Below are positions 1 to 9,728 of a stretch of DNA of 64,000 nt, in pieces. This DNA comes from Hyphomonas sp. BRH_c22. GTDB taxonomy: Bacteria > Pseudomonadota > Alphaproteobacteria > Caulobacterales > Hyphomonadaceae. Positions within the stretch are counted from its first letter, which is position 1. Every line of letters starts with the position of its first letter. Below the pieces are notes generated by a model. That model searched no databases and was not told the DNA's origin. It was given only the letters and a program-made list of their open reading frames with translations. A program made the translations under genes and the position numbers. The stretch lies in assembly GCF_000961795.1 (NCBI RefSeq), contig NZ_LADU01000139.1:1-64000 (forward strand), given 5' to 3'.

Positions 1-949
1 TGGTGAGTTGCGCGGGGTCACCAGCCTGCGCGATGGCCTGGCGGGCAGCCGGGATGTTGCCTGCAGCGAGCGCGGCCATGACAAGGCCGCGGCGGGCGTC
101 TTCATCGGCGCCACTGGCCAGCGCCCGTTCGAAATAGCCGGCCGCGCGGACCGCGTCGGGCTCAAGGAATGTCCAGCCAGCCTGCGCGAGGAGGCGGGGA
201 TCATCGGAGGTGCCAGCGAGGCGCTTTACGGCGGCAAAATCGCCTGCTGCGACGGCTGCCTCGAAGCGGGCCCATGTTGCGGCGCGCAGGATGCGCTGAT
301 GCGCGAGGATGATTGCGGGGTCCGGGCTGTTCCTGAGCGTGTCGAGCTCGCCCAGCGCCGCGAGACCATCCGCATCCAGCACTGAGAGGCTGCGCTCAGC
401 CAGGGAGGCGACGAGTTTCGGGTCATCACAATGTGTCAGGGAGCGGATGTAGAAGGTTGAAAGGTCGGTCTGGTTTCCCATGCCTTCCAGGGCTTCGGCC
501 CGGGACCAGATATGGAAAGGCATGTCGCATTTGTGCGCGCTTGCGTCCGGCAGCAGCGCCAGTGCGGCCGCCCAGTCCCGGGCCTCAAGGGCGTCGCGGA
601 TGCGCTGGTCGCGGCGACCGTTGGCGAGATAGACTGTGAGATTGGCGGGCGCCTTCCAGCCTGCGTTCGCGTCTTCGAGCGACCCCAGAAGGCGATAGGC
701 CGAATCCCACTGACCTGCAGCGCCAAGATCCCAGGTGGCCTGGACCTGCGCTGGGGCGGGGGCGCGTGGGACTGCCCGGACAGGATCCTCTGCCGGTTGT
801 TCGTCGCCTGAGGGGATGCCGATGGCGAAAACGCCTTCGGAATTTTTCGCCATCGCGACCTGGGCTTGTGCCGCAGTCAGGCCGCCGCCCGTAAGGATGA
901 CAAGCGCACTGACAGCAGCCGTGCAGAGGAGGCGGCGGCCTTGCCTCAC
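1..949 (-). CDS. Periplasmic TPR-like protein of cellulose operon (partial, 3' end off window)
   Basis: An open frame of 316 codons runs off the left edge. It starts at a GTG that overlaps the TGA of bcsB (GTGA), so the two are translationally coupled. The first ~30 residues are a signal peptide (basic start, hydrophobic core, AQAQ cleavage region). The rest is Ala-rich and helical, with repeated units (WDLGAAGQWDSAYRLLG, ARDWAAALALLP) resembling tetratricopeptide or Sel1-like helix pairs. Its place after bcsA-bcsB suggests a role like the TPR part of BcsC in guiding cellulose through the periplasm. The outer-membrane barrel, if any, would lie outside the window, so I do not call it bcsC. Confidence 0.75.
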   Translation of the reverse strand, partial: MRQGRRLLCTAAVSALVILTGGGLTAAQAQVAMAKNSEGVFAIGIPSGDEQPAEDPVRAVPRAPAPAQVQATWDLGAAGQWDSAYRLLGSLEDANAGWKAPANLTVYLANGRRDQRIRDALEARDWAAALALLPDASAHKCDMPFHIWSRAEALEGMGNQTDLSTFYIRSLTHCDDPKLVASLAERSLSVLDADGLAALGELDTLRNSPDPAIILAHQRILRAATWARFEAAVAAGDFAAVKRLAGTSDDPRLLAQAGWTFLEPDAVRAAGYFERALASGADEDARRGLVMAALAAGNIPAARQAIAQAGDPAQLT

Positions 950-3141
950 TTTTCATTCATCCGGTCACGCATGTAGCGGGCGATCAGCGCCAGAACGGAC
1001 GCGAGGGCGAAGAGAATGGCCCCGATGGTGAGAATCCAGCGCCATGAGGCCCGGCCGGTTTTCATGCGGGCCATCTCGGCGGGACTCATGTTGCCGATCT
1101 CGAAGGCCGCGACAGGTTCCTGCGTCACTAGCGTCGCAGCATTGCTGCGCCAGACAGCGGCGCCGCCCTTCAGCTGGGTCCAGTGGCTCGGCTTTACGAG
1201 CGACCGCGCGGAGGCGACAAGCTGCGGGCCTGATTCTGCCGTGACGAGCGTGACAAGCCGGCCTGGGTACTGCGGCGACTGGCCCGCAATGAGCAGGCCA
1301 TTATCGCCCAGATCCACCGAGGTGAAGTCGCGCGTGAAACCGTCTCCGGCACCGCCGGTCAGCTGGGCCGACATGCTGAGCTCGGAGGGCAGGAAACCGC
1401 CGAGCCCGGGACGGGCGCCGACGACAAGCGTGTGGGCATCCGGCAGGTCCAGCCCGAAACCGAAATCGGTATGGGTGAAGACGGTTCCGTGAATCTGGCC
1501 GAGCTTCGCGCCCAGCGTCCAGACAGCCGCCGCCGTGTCGCTGCCCGTGTCTGCCGCGCGGACCGCGAATTTTTCAGGCTGCAGGCCGGTATAGGGAAAG
1601 CCTGCCTCGGCGAGCAGGGCGAGGTTCGGCAAGGCGACGAAGCGGTCTACCGGAGGCAGCGTCAGGGTGGACGTATCCTTCAGGATGAAGGCGAGATGGC
1701 GCAGGCTGCGCGAGGAGCATTCGCCTTCCGCCCTGGTCGACAGTTCGACCTGGAAGGTTACATGGTTGCGGCCCGGGCGCAGGGCCGCTGCTGACAGCGG
1801 GATCTCGTAGCCGGGCGTGACTTCGCCATCCGGATTGGTGAGCCGGACTGCGCGCTGGAACTGGTCATTGACGACAATGTTGACGGCCGAGGCTTCATCG
1901 AGACCGGCTCCATAGGCGAAATCCAGCGAGAGCAGGACTTCGCTATTGGCCGGGAAGCGCGTGTCGGCAGGCAGTTCGAAATCAAGCGATATGTCGCCGC
2001 GCTGCTGGCCAAGGAGCGAGGTATTGCCCCGTCCGAGATCCCTGAACGTGTATTTCGCGTCCGCCCGCAAGGGCTGCGTGCCCGGCAGGATGGCGCCGGT
2101 TGGCACTTCGGCGGGCGTCAGGATAATGGCATTGGTATCCGACAGCGGGAAGTCGCCAGCCGCAAGGGCGCGGACGGCGCCTTCAATGGCCGCCGGGGTC
2201 CGCCCGGAGGCGATGATGAGGAAGCGTGACGGATCGGCAGGCGACGGACTGATCGACAGCCAGGACTCCTCGCCCTTCAGGTCTGCCAGACCAGCAGGGG
2301 CAATGGCTGACATTTGTTCCGGCGTGCCGATGGCGACCAGGTCTGCGCCCTGGGCCGTGTCGCCGAGTGACGCTGTCTCGAAGCGTGAGATTGCGGGCAG
2401 CCGGTAGGCGAGGCGGTTGGCGACGGCCTGTGAGGCGATGGTGCCCCAGCGCAGCGTTTCGGCATTCATCTCGCCATCGCCGACAAGGATGCCGAGTGTG
2501 TCGACGCCGCCGACGCCTGCGGTGACCAGCGCATCCAGGTCGGCCAGCGAGCCTGCGAAATTGTGGCGCGCATAGACGATCTCGACATAGGAGCGGGAGG
2601 TGTCCACATCGGTCCAGAGTTCAGCCGCGTCGGGATCCTGGCAGCCATAGGTGTAGCGCTGGACGGCATCGATGCGCAGCGTGTTGAAGCCGGACTGGAC
2701 GAGCGCGGGATCGAGCACGATCTCATTGACGGCAGCGGCACGTTCCGTGACGCCGTCGACCTGGGCGATGAAGCGGCCGTTCAGTTCGAGGCGCAGTTGC
2801 GGCCTGGCGCCTTCCTGCGCACGGCCGCTGGCATGGCGCAGGATCAGGCGGGCTGACTGAATGTCAGCCTGCGGCGCAACGGCGAAGGAGACGTTTTCGG
2901 TCGCCTTTGCGCCGTTGAGACGGATGGCGCCCTGCTCGGGCCGGAGCGCGGCGAGCGGCAGGCGGGCACGCCACAAGCCGTTCTCGAGACGCTCGGTCGT
3001 GACCTGCGGATTATCCCGGAAGCGGGCATAGACGTCATAGACGGCATCGTCAGACGGCGCCTGCTGCGCAAGCGCGGGCAAGGCGAGCGGGGCGGCGGCC
3101 AGGACAATCGCGAGGGCGGTTGAGCGGAGTGAGGTGATCAT
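946..3141 (-). CDS. bcsB: Cellulose synthase regulatory subunit BcsB
   Basis: 731 residues. BcsB is the periplasmic, membrane-anchored partner that forms a complex with BcsA and guides the growing glucan. An N-terminal signal peptide (LAIVLAAAPLALPALAQQ) is followed by a long beta-rich body, and a C-terminal transmembrane helix (WILTIGAILFALASVLALIA) ends in a short basic tail, as in the family. I chose the ATG at 3141 because it overlaps the bcsA stop as ATGA and gives a proper signal peptide; an in-frame extension of 56 residues further upstream looks non-coding. Confidence 0.9.
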   Translation of the reverse strand: MITSLRSTALAIVLAAAPLALPALAQQAPSDDAVYDVYARFRDNPQVTTERLENGLWRARLPLAALRPEQGAIRLNGAKATENVSFAVAPQADIQSARLILRHASGRAQEGARPQLRLELNGRFIAQVDGVTERAAAVNEIVLDPALVQSGFNTLRIDAVQRYTYGCQDPDAAELWTDVDTSRSYVEIVYARHNFAGSLADLDALVTAGVGGVDTLGILVGDGEMNAETLRWGTIASQAVANRLAYRLPAISRFETASLGDTAQGADLVAIGTPEQMSAIAPAGLADLKGEESWLSISPSPADPSRFLIIASGRTPAAIEGAVRALAAGDFPLSDTNAIILTPAEVPTGAILPGTQPLRADAKYTFRDLGRGNTSLLGQQRGDISLDFELPADTRFPANSEVLLSLDFAYGAGLDEASAVNIVVNDQFQRAVRLTNPDGEVTPGYEIPLSAAALRPGRNHVTFQVELSTRAEGECSSRSLRHLAFILKDTSTLTLPPVDRFVALPNLALLAEAGFPYTGLQPEKFAVRAADTGSDTAAAVWTLGAKLGQIHGTVFTHTDFGFGLDLPDAHTLVVGARPGLGGFLPSELSMSAQLTGGAGDGFTRDFTSVDLGDNGLLIAGQSPQYPGRLVTLVTAESGPQLVASARSLVKPSHWTQLKGGAAVWRSNAATLVTQEPVAAFEIGNMSPAEMARMKTGRASWRWILTIGAILFALASVLALIARYMRDRMNEK

Positions 3142-5360
3142 GAGCGTACTTCCCGGGAAACGGCTTGGATATGGTTCATGGCATGGGACAGGCTGGAGCG
3201 GACGAGACCCGCGATCTTGGACCCCATATTGTCGGACTGGGCCCGGCGGTCGCGGAACGTCTTCCAGTTCTCGCTGCGCGAATACATCAGCGCGACAACG
3301 GCGGACCATTGCTCAGGCGTCTGAATGACGAAGGACAGGCCCAGTTTCTGGCCGTTCGGGCGGTCAACGGCGGACAGAACCCTGAGATCGAGCATGGAGG
3401 GCGAGGTTGCACCGAGTTCGCGGGCATCGGCCTGGAACATGTCCCCGACGTCGAAACGCTTGCCTTCTCCGAAGGGGACAAGCGCGCCGAGGCCGGTGAT
3501 CGAGATGTCGGTCATCTTGCCCGGGACGGTGACGCCCAGATAGGTCAGGTCGACATCGCGGTCGGTCTCGAACCGCGGGAAGACCCGCTGCTGGGAGCGT
3601 TCGTACAGAACGCCGAGCGCCGAGACGAGCAGGAGGAGGTGGAACGTGTTCCAGAACAGGAGCACGGATATGACCCCTGCCCCGACAGGATCGACGAACC
3701 AGCGAATGATGCCTGCGACCTGTCCGAGGCAGACAATGGCAATGAGGATGTAGAAAGGCCGGGCCAGCGGCGACACGAAGCTCTCGTCGAGGCTTTCGCC
3801 TTTTGGCGTCACGGCAAAGCTGGGCGCACGCGGATTGCGCAGCACTTCCAGAATGGCGCCCGAACAATGAATGGACTGGATGACTTCGTAGAGTTCGGAG
3901 GCAAACGCCCAGCGCGTGTGCCCGTACAGGATGGACGAGAGCATCAAGGCGCCGACAATGTGCGGCAGGCCGTACATGAGGAAATCCGAGAGGTCGCCGA
4001 CATAGACCTGGATCCCGAACAGGAGGTAAAGTAGCGGGCCCAGGATGAAGGCCATGCGCGCCAGCGGGAAGAACCAGTAGAAGCAGGAATTGAAGTAGCC
4101 GACCCGCTGGGCGAATGTCAGGCCCTTCTTGAGCAGCGGGTTCTTCAACAGGAAGATCTGGACCATGCCTTGGGTCCAGCGCATTCTCTGAATGATGAAG
4201 CCCGAGAAGGTCTCGGGCGACAGGCCGGCGACCATGGGGCGGTCAACATAGGCGCTTCGGTAGCCTCTCGAATGGAGTTCGAGGGCGGTCTCGGCATCTT
4301 CGGTGATCGTGTCACCCTGGATGCCGCCGATCTCCATGATGTATTTTCGCCTGAGCAAGGCGGCCGATCCACAGAAGAAGGATGCGTTAAGCCCATCGAG
4401 GCCGCGCTGGATGACCGAATAGAACATCTCGTTCTCGCTCGGCATGTTCTTGAACGTGCCAAGGTTGCGTTCGAGCGGATCCGGATTGAGGAAAAAGTGC
4501 GGGGTCTGAACGAGGAAGAGTTTCGGATCTTCGACGAAGTAGCCGGCCGTCCGCGATAGAATGTCGGTTGATGGGACGTGATCCGCGTCGAGGATGAGGA
4601 TGAGATCGCCGTCTGTCTGCTTCAGGGCCGCGTTGATATTGCCTGCCTTGGCGTGGTCATTCTTTTCGCGGGTGAGGTAGTGCGCGCCCAACCGTTCGCA
4701 GACTTCCTGCAAGTGTTCGTAACGGGCCTGCGCTTCGGCGGCCTTTACAGGGTCTGCCTGGTTGCGCTTGGCGAGCGTGCCGCCATCATCGAGCAAGTAC
4801 ACTTTTACACGGCCCTCGGGATAATTGACGTTGAGCGCGGCAGTCAGCGTCACTTCGAGCAGGTCGTCCGGTTCATTATAGCTCGGTATCAGGATGTCGA
4901 CGGTGGGGCAGGACTCCGGCGCGATCGGTGCAGGGCGCGGCGTCCGCTTGTACACGTCAACTGACAGGAAGGTGGAGAGCAGGAGAAGGATGTAGCCATA
5001 GGTTTCGGCTCCAAGGAGAAAGATCCCGCCCATGATCGAGATCGCGGAATCGGTCGGCATGGTCTCTGTCACGCGCCAGATCATGTAACGCGTACTTGTA
5101 AAGACGATCAGCAGCGAGATGAAGCTGCGAAACGGCCCGCCGGCTGGGCGAAGCCAGCCCATCAGGAATAGCGTGACAATCGTTGCAACACATAACTGGA
5201 CCTGCACCAAGGCCGGCGTTGGAATGGCAGCCAGGACCGCGACGCTGCCAAGCATGAAAACAGCACTGAATGTCCGCATCGGCGCGAAACGGGATGCGGG
5301 CACGAACGCTGTTGATTTCCTGGTTCTACGCGCCATCGGATGTTTTCTATTTTGGGTCAT
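3138..5360 (-). CDS. bcsA: Cellulose synthase catalytic subunit BcsA with PilZ domain
   Basis: Processive family 2 glycosyltransferase in the inner membrane; it polymerises UDP-glucose into beta-1,4-glucan. From the chosen start (MTQNRK) the motifs are DDGG (191-194), DAD (258-260), FFCGS (328-332), TED (353-355) and QRMRW (391-395). Several transmembrane helices flank the catalytic domain. The C-terminal PilZ domain keeps both c-di-GMP contact motifs, RVFPR (592-596) and DISITG (618-623), so activation by c-di-GMP is expected. The start is uncertain: the frame stays open to a TTG at 5420, and MARRTRK is a shorter option. It is the first gene of the bcsA-bcsB-TPR operon. Confidence 0.93.
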   Translation of the reverse strand: MTQNRKHPMARRTRKSTAFVPASRFAPMRTFSAVFMLGSVAVLAAIPTPALVQVQLCVATIVTLFLMGWLRPAGGPFRSFISLLIVFTSTRYMIWRVTETMPTDSAISIMGGIFLLGAETYGYILLLLSTFLSVDVYKRTPRPAPIAPESCPTVDILIPSYNEPDDLLEVTLTAALNVNYPEGRVKVYLLDDGGTLAKRNQADPVKAAEAQARYEHLQEVCERLGAHYLTREKNDHAKAGNINAALKQTDGDLILILDADHVPSTDILSRTAGYFVEDPKLFLVQTPHFFLNPDPLERNLGTFKNMPSENEMFYSVIQRGLDGLNASFFCGSAALLRRKYIMEIGGIQGDTITEDAETALELHSRGYRSAYVDRPMVAGLSPETFSGFIIQRMRWTQGMVQIFLLKNPLLKKGLTFAQRVGYFNSCFYWFFPLARMAFILGPLLYLLFGIQVYVGDLSDFLMYGLPHIVGALMLSSILYGHTRWAFASELYEVIQSIHCSGAILEVLRNPRAPSFAVTPKGESLDESFVSPLARPFYILIAIVCLGQVAGIIRWFVDPVGAGVISVLLFWNTFHLLLLVSALGVLYERSQQRVFPRFETDRDVDLTYLGVTVPGKMTDISITGLGALVPFGEGKRFDVGDMFQADARELGATSPSMLDLRVLSAVDRPNGQKLGLSFVIQTPEQWSAVVALMYSRSENWKTFRDRRAQSDNMGSKIAGLVRSSLSHAMNHIQAVSREVRS

Positions 5361-5536
5361 TCCAAAAACAGGCTTGCCAAAACAACATGAAGTCATCGCT
5401 AAGATGCAAGGCTTCATCAACCATCATGGGTTAATGCCAGTATCACTTCTGTAAACGGAGTAAATGGAATCGCGCCGGCCGTTAAGGCGGGTCCCGCTCA
5501 CCTGTCCGGCAGTATAGGGTTAAGGCAGATGGCTCG

Positions 5537-5553
5537 TCAGCGGGCGCCGCTGA
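5537..5553 (-). terminator. Possible hairpin after the uronate operon
   Basis: A perfect 6-bp stem (TCAGCG/CGCTGA, 5-nt loop) sits just beyond the stop of the esterase gene that ends the minus-strand operon. It has no T run, so it is at best a weak or Rho-assisted terminator. Apart from this hairpin, I see nothing else in the interval 5361-5556. Confidence 0.25.
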
Positions 5554-5556
5554 GGA

Positions 5557-6918
5557 TCAGTCGGTGAAGATGCCTTCGGAAACGCCCCAGTCGCGGACGA
5601 GTTCGGGCCACACACGGAGCGGATCCGTGTCGATGCCCCGCAGGCCGAAACCATGGCCACCGTGTTCGAAGATGTGGAGCGAGGCTTTCACGCCTGCCTT
5701 CCGGAACGCGTCATAGGCGATCAGCGCGTTCTCGACAGGAACGACGTCATCATCCCCTGCATGCAGGATGAAGACAGGCGGCGCGCCGGCGGGCACGGAT
5801 GTTTCAACCGAATATTTTGCGAGCGTGTCTGCGTCCGATGTCGCGCCAATCATGTTCTGGCTGGTTGAGCCATGTGTATGCGGCTGCGAGAGCGTGATCA
5901 CGGGATAGACGAGCACACTGGCATCCGGCCGGGCCGATAGCGTGTCGGCCGCATCGACGGGCGCGTAGACTTCTGCTGCGAAGCGCGTGGTCAGGGAGCC
6001 GGCGAGGTGGCCGCCAGCAGAGAAACCCATGAGCATGACGCGGGATGGATCAATACCCGAATCTCCTGCCCGCGCGCGAATGAGCCGCATGGCACGCTGG
6101 GCATCCTGGAGCGGCGTGTCCGGCCCGGCCGCCCAGCCCTGGTGCGGCAGACGATAGGAGAGGACATAGACGGTGGTGCCGCGCCGCGCGAACCACCGCG
6201 CGCCTTCATAGCCTTCCTTCTCGACAACGACCCATTTGTAGCCGCCGCCGGGGATGAGCAGCAGGGCTGAGCCATCCGGGTGTTCGGGCCTGAAGACGGC
6301 AAGGGCCGGATCCGTCACGTCATGGAAGGCGCGATCAACAAGGCCATACGGATTGTCCCGGATGACATAGTGCTGGGCCAGGCCATCGGGGACGCCGCCG
6401 GGCGGGCCATCGGGCCAGAGAGGGATCGTCTCGTCAGGCTGGCGATCGAGATCCACGAGAAGCGCATCATCATCGCCCAGGGATTTTGGGTAGGAAATGA
6501 TCAGCGACAGGGGATCATCGCCGGTCTGCCGGATTCCGACATTGGCCCCGGTATAAAGGTAGGCCGCCATGCCCGCAGTGAGATGCGCCGTGGTTCCGTC
6601 TGAGAAGACTTCGCCTTGCCCGGAGAGGACATAATAGACCTCATCGTGGGCAATGACGTGCTCGCCAATCGCAGAACCCGGATGAAGGTCGCGCCGGCGG
6701 AATTCCATCGTGCGCCCGGGTGCGGCATCAGAGATGCGGTATGCAGTGCTCATGCCGAGCGCGCCGTGGGGAGGCGCCTCCTCGCTGATGACGTCCGCTT
6801 CGCGCACCACCACCATGGGAAGCGGCGCCTTCGTGACCGGAGGGGCACCCTGTTCTACCTGGATCGGGAGAGGCGTCGCGCACGCGGCGAGGAAGAACAG
6901 GCAGACGATCAGACGCAT
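5557..6918 (-). CDS. Cupin / alpha-beta hydrolase fusion lipoprotein (acetylesterase-like)
   Basis: 453 residues. The N-terminus is a lipoprotein signal with lipobox LAAC (Cys13). Residues ~55-145 form a cupin-like beta barrel (HPGSAIGEH, HDEVYYVLSGQGEV). Residues ~200-453 form an alpha/beta hydrolase of the acetyl-xylan/pectin acetylesterase type: oxyanion loop IPGGGY (~222), nucleophile GFSAGGH (Ser300), acid in HAGDDD (~389) and catalytic His in HGGHGFG (~422). It is the last gene of the uxaA operon, 10 nt after dctM. In context it probably removes acetyl or other esters from pectin fragments in the periplasm (inference). The cupin fusion is unusual. Confidence 0.8.
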   Translation of the reverse strand: MRLIVCLFFLAACATPLPIQVEQGAPPVTKAPLPMVVVREADVISEEAPPHGALGMSTAYRISDAAPGRTMEFRRRDLHPGSAIGEHVIAHDEVYYVLSGQGEVFSDGTTAHLTAGMAAYLYTGANVGIRQTGDDPLSLIISYPKSLGDDDALLVDLDRQPDETIPLWPDGPPGGVPDGLAQHYVIRDNPYGLVDRAFHDVTDPALAVFRPEHPDGSALLLIPGGGYKWVVVEKEGYEGARWFARRGTTVYVLSYRLPHQGWAAGPDTPLQDAQRAMRLIRARAGDSGIDPSRVMLMGFSAGGHLAGSLTTRFAAEVYAPVDAADTLSARPDASVLVYPVITLSQPHTHGSTSQNMIGATSDADTLAKYSVETSVPAGAPPVFILHAGDDDVVPVENALIAYDAFRKAGVKASLHIFEHGGHGFGLRGIDTDPLRVWPELVRDWGVSEGIFTD

Positions 6919-6928
6919 GAGGCGTTCC

Positions 6929-8209
6929 TCACTTGAACATGTTCGGAAGGGCGAGCGAGAGCTGCGGCACGAAGGTGATCATCATCAGTGAGAGCAGGAG
7001 CGCGCTGTAGAAGGGCCAGATTGTTTTCACCGCCTGTTCGACGGGAACCTTTCCAACCGCCGCGCCGACGAACAGGACTGACCCGACCGGCGGCGTGACC
7101 AGGCCGATGCCGAGGTTGAGCATCATCACGATGCCAAAATGAACCGGGTCGACGCCGACCTGCATCACCACCGGCAAGAGGATCGGGGTGGTGATGACGA
7201 TGAGCGGCGACATGTCCATGAAAGTGCCAAGGACCAGCAGGATGACATTCACGATGAGCAATACGAGGATCGGATTGTCCGTCGTGGAGGTGATCAGGCT
7301 GGCGAGTTTGGTGGGTGCCTCAAGGATGGCGAGCGCATAGCCGAAGGCGGTCGCCGCCCCGATGATGAGAAGCACCATGGCGGTGATCTTGACCGACTGG
7401 ATGGCAGCCTCGGCAAAGCGTGACCATCCGAGCGTGCGATAGACGAACGCCCCGATGATGATCGTATAGATGACGGCAATGGCCGAGGATTCGGTGGCGG
7501 TGAAGATGCCCGACAGGATGCCGCCCATGATGATGATGGCCGCCATCAGGCCCGGTATGGCGAGGAAAAGCGCCCGCAGGAAGGTGCGCCAGCCGGGAAA
7601 AGTGCCCTTGGCATATCCGCGCAGCACGGCAACACGCCAGGCGACGACCATGAGCAGTATTGCCGTCAGCACGCCCGGCACGATGCCGGCGAGGAAGAGG
7701 TCGCCAATCGAGACGCCGATACCGCTGGCGGCGGAGTAGATGATCATGTTGTGCGAGGGCGGGATCAGCAGGCCGACAATCGCTGCCGTCACGGTGACGT
7801 TGACGGCATAGTCGCCATCATAGCCCTTTTCCTTCATCAGCGGCATCAGCGTGGAGCCCATGGCCGAGGCGCTGGCAATGGCGGAACCGGACACAGCGCC
7901 GAACAGGGTGGACGCGCCGACATTGACGAGGCCAAGCCCGCCACGCGTCCGGCCGAAAGCGCCTTCCGCGACCTGGACCAGCCGCTGTGCGATTCCCGAC
8001 CGGTACATCAGGTCGCCGGCGAAGATGAAGAAGGGGATGGCCATGAGCGTGAAGACACTGACGCCAGCCGCCATGCGCTGAAAGACGACCACGAGCGGAA
8101 TGTCGAGCGCGACGAATGTCGCAATCGAAGCGCCGAGGAGCGAATAGGCGACGGGTACGCCGAGGGCCAGCAGCACCAGCAGCGTTATGAGGAGTATGGC
8201 TAGCTCCAC
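6929..8209 (-). CDS. dctM: TRAP transporter large permease (DctM family)
   Basis: 426 residues, the normal length for the large TRAP membrane subunit. The chain is almost entirely hydrophobic, with about a dozen helices and family motifs such as PFFIFAGDLM and GLVTPPVG. It starts at a GTG that overlaps the end of dctQ by 10 nt. With dctP and dctQ it forms a complete tripartite secondary transporter driven by an ion gradient. Its place between uronate catabolic genes suggests that it imports galacturonate, glucuronate or unsaturated oligogalacturonates; the exact substrate cannot be read from sequence. Confidence 0.93.
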   Translation of the reverse strand: MELAILLITLLVLLALGVPVAYSLLGASIATFVALDIPLVVVFQRMAAGVSVFTLMAIPFFIFAGDLMYRSGIAQRLVQVAEGAFGRTRGGLGLVNVGASTLFGAVSGSAIASASAMGSTLMPLMKEKGYDGDYAVNVTVTAAIVGLLIPPSHNMIIYSAASGIGVSIGDLFLAGIVPGVLTAILLMVVAWRVAVLRGYAKGTFPGWRTFLRALFLAIPGLMAAIIIMGGILSGIFTATESSAIAVIYTIIIGAFVYRTLGWSRFAEAAIQSVKITAMVLLIIGAATAFGYALAILEAPTKLASLITSTTDNPILVLLIVNVILLVLGTFMDMSPLIVITTPILLPVVMQVGVDPVHFGIVMMLNLGIGLVTPPVGSVLFVGAAVGKVPVEQAVKTIWPFYSALLLSLMMITFVPQLSLALPNMFK

Positions 8210-8709
8210 CTCGGATCCTCCTCATCTTCAAGGGGTTTGCCGACAAGTTCCTCAAGCACGCGCTCCAGCGCGAACAGGGCCATGAGGGCGCCGGAAATCG
8301 GCAGGCCGAGATAGGCAAGGCCGCGCGGCAGGCCGAGCGACGGGATGACATGTCCCCAGGTCTTCACGACGAGTTCGCCGCCCCAGACCAGCATGGCGAC
8401 ACCGCACAGGCCGACAATCGTGTTGGACGCCACGCGCATCGCGCTCTGGACCTTTGGCGGCATCGCCGCTTCCAGCGCGACAATCCGGATGTGGAATCCT
8501 TCACGCACACCGGCAGCGGCCGCGAGCGACACGTACCAGATCATCAATGTGAGTGAGGCCTGTTCGGACCAGGACGGACTGGAATTCAGGACATACCGCC
8601 CGAACACCTGCCAGCCGACTATGGCGGTCATCGCGACCAGTCCGGCCGCGGCGATCCGCACCAGCCAGTCTGCCGCAAAATGCGTGGCTTTCGCCAATGC
8701 GCCGATCAT
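8200..8709 (-). CDS. dctQ: TRAP transporter small permease (DctQ family)
   Basis: 169 residues with four predicted membrane helices and the typical segment QVFGRYVLNSSPSWSEQASL after helix 1. It starts at an ATG sharing ATGA with the stop of dctP and overlaps dctM at its other end, which fits tight co-translation of the three subunits. It pairs with DctM in the inner membrane. Confidence 0.92.
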   Translation of the reverse strand: MIGALAKATHFAADWLVRIAAAGLVAMTAIVGWQVFGRYVLNSSPSWSEQASLTLMIWYVSLAAAAGVREGFHIRIVALEAAMPPKVQSAMRVASNTIVGLCGVAMLVWGGELVVKTWGHVIPSLGLPRGLAYLGLPISGALMALFALERVLEELVGKPLEDEEDPRWS

Positions 8710-9728
8710 GCCCCTCCCCCCATTGCTTCTATCTCTGCCACCAGACGTTTCTGGTCTTGCGTGACGACGAACCGGTCCCAGACTGGCCGCATCAGGTCGA
8801 TGAACTGGTTCTTGTCGTCCACCTCGTTGGCCTCGACGCCCGCTGCGAGCAGACGGGTCCGGGATTCATCGACACGTTTGTCCCAAAGCGCGCGCATGAA
8901 CGGGACGGAATCGCGGGCTGCCTGCCGCACGGTGTGCCGGTCGTCTTCCGAAAGCTTGTTCCAGCGGCTGAGCGACATGACGAGAATTTCCGGCGCCATG
9001 ACGTGCCCGGTCAGGCTGTAATAGGGCGCCGCTTCGAAGTGTCGGCCGCTCTCATAGGAGGGCCAGTTATTCTCGGCGCCGTCGATCACGCCCTGAACCA
9101 GCGACTGGTAGACTTCGCCGAGGGACATTGGCGTTGCGTCAGCGCCGAGCGCCTTGATCATGGCGACGTAAAGATCGGAGTTCTGGACACGGATTTTCAT
9201 CCCGGTCATGTCGGTAGGCGTGCGGATGGGGCGTTTGGTGTTGTAGAAGCAGCGCTCGCCGGAATCGTAGAAGCAGAGCCCGACCAGCCCGTGCCGGTTG
9301 AGGGAGGCGAGGAGTTCGTCGCCCGGCGCGCCGTCGAGCGCGGCCCGCATGTGCGCCGTGGAGCGGAACAGGAAAGGCAGCGACGGAATGACAGTCATCG
9401 GCTCGATGGCGTTGAGCGGGGCAAGGTTCACCCGGTTCATGTCGAGGCCGCCAAAGGTCGTGATCTCGAGCGTGTCGCGCTCTGACCCGAGCTGGCCGCC
9501 CGCATAGATCCTGATGCCCAGGCGGCCGCCCGTGCGCTCATCCAGCAGGCGCCCCATTTCCTTCACCGCCTGGACGGTGGGATATTCTTCGGGGTGCGCG
9601 TCGGCGCAGAGAAACGCCCTGCCCTTCTGCATTCCGCAGGCACCAAGAAGCCCGGCAGCGGCACCGGCCGCGAGAACCGTTCGCCGGTCTGGCCGGCCCC
9701 CGTCAAAGAGCGGCGATTGAATCGTCAA
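8706..9728 (-). CDS. dctP: TRAP transporter solute-binding protein (DctP family)
   Basis: 340 residues. The N-terminus carries a twin-arginine-like start (PDRRTVLAAGAAAGLLGAC) whose end is also a lipobox, so the protein may be a Tat-exported lipoprotein rather than a free periplasmic one. The DctP fold is clear: AGGQLGSERDTLE, the ligand-binding region GMKIRVQNSDLYV, and LGEVYQSLVQGVIDGAENN near residue 200. The start is a TTG overlapping the uxuB stop (TTGA); the upstream in-frame extension lies inside uxuB. It delivers the uronate ligand to DctQM. Confidence 0.9.
   Translation of the reverse strand: MTIQSPLFDGGRPDRRTVLAAGAAAGLLGACGMQKGRAFLCADAHPEEYPTVQAVKEMGRLLDERTGGRLGIRIYAGGQLGSERDTLEITTFGGLDMNRVNLAPLNAIEPMTVIPSLPFLFRSTAHMRAALDGAPGDELLASLNRHGLVGLCFYDSGERCFYNTKRPIRTPTDMTGMKIRVQNSDLYVAMIKALGADATPMSLGEVYQSLVQGVIDGAENNWPSYESGRHFEAAPYYSLTGHVMAPEILVMSLSRWNKLSEDDRHTVRQAARDSVPFMRALWDKRVDESRTRLLAAGVEANEVDDKNQFIDLMRPVWDRFVVTQDQKRLVAEIEAMGGGA

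Noticed and set aside
3142-3309. Upstream extension of BcsB by 56 residues
   Set aside because: It lies inside the end of bcsA in another frame, has no signal-like composition, and the ATGA overlap at 3141 gives a proper signal peptide.
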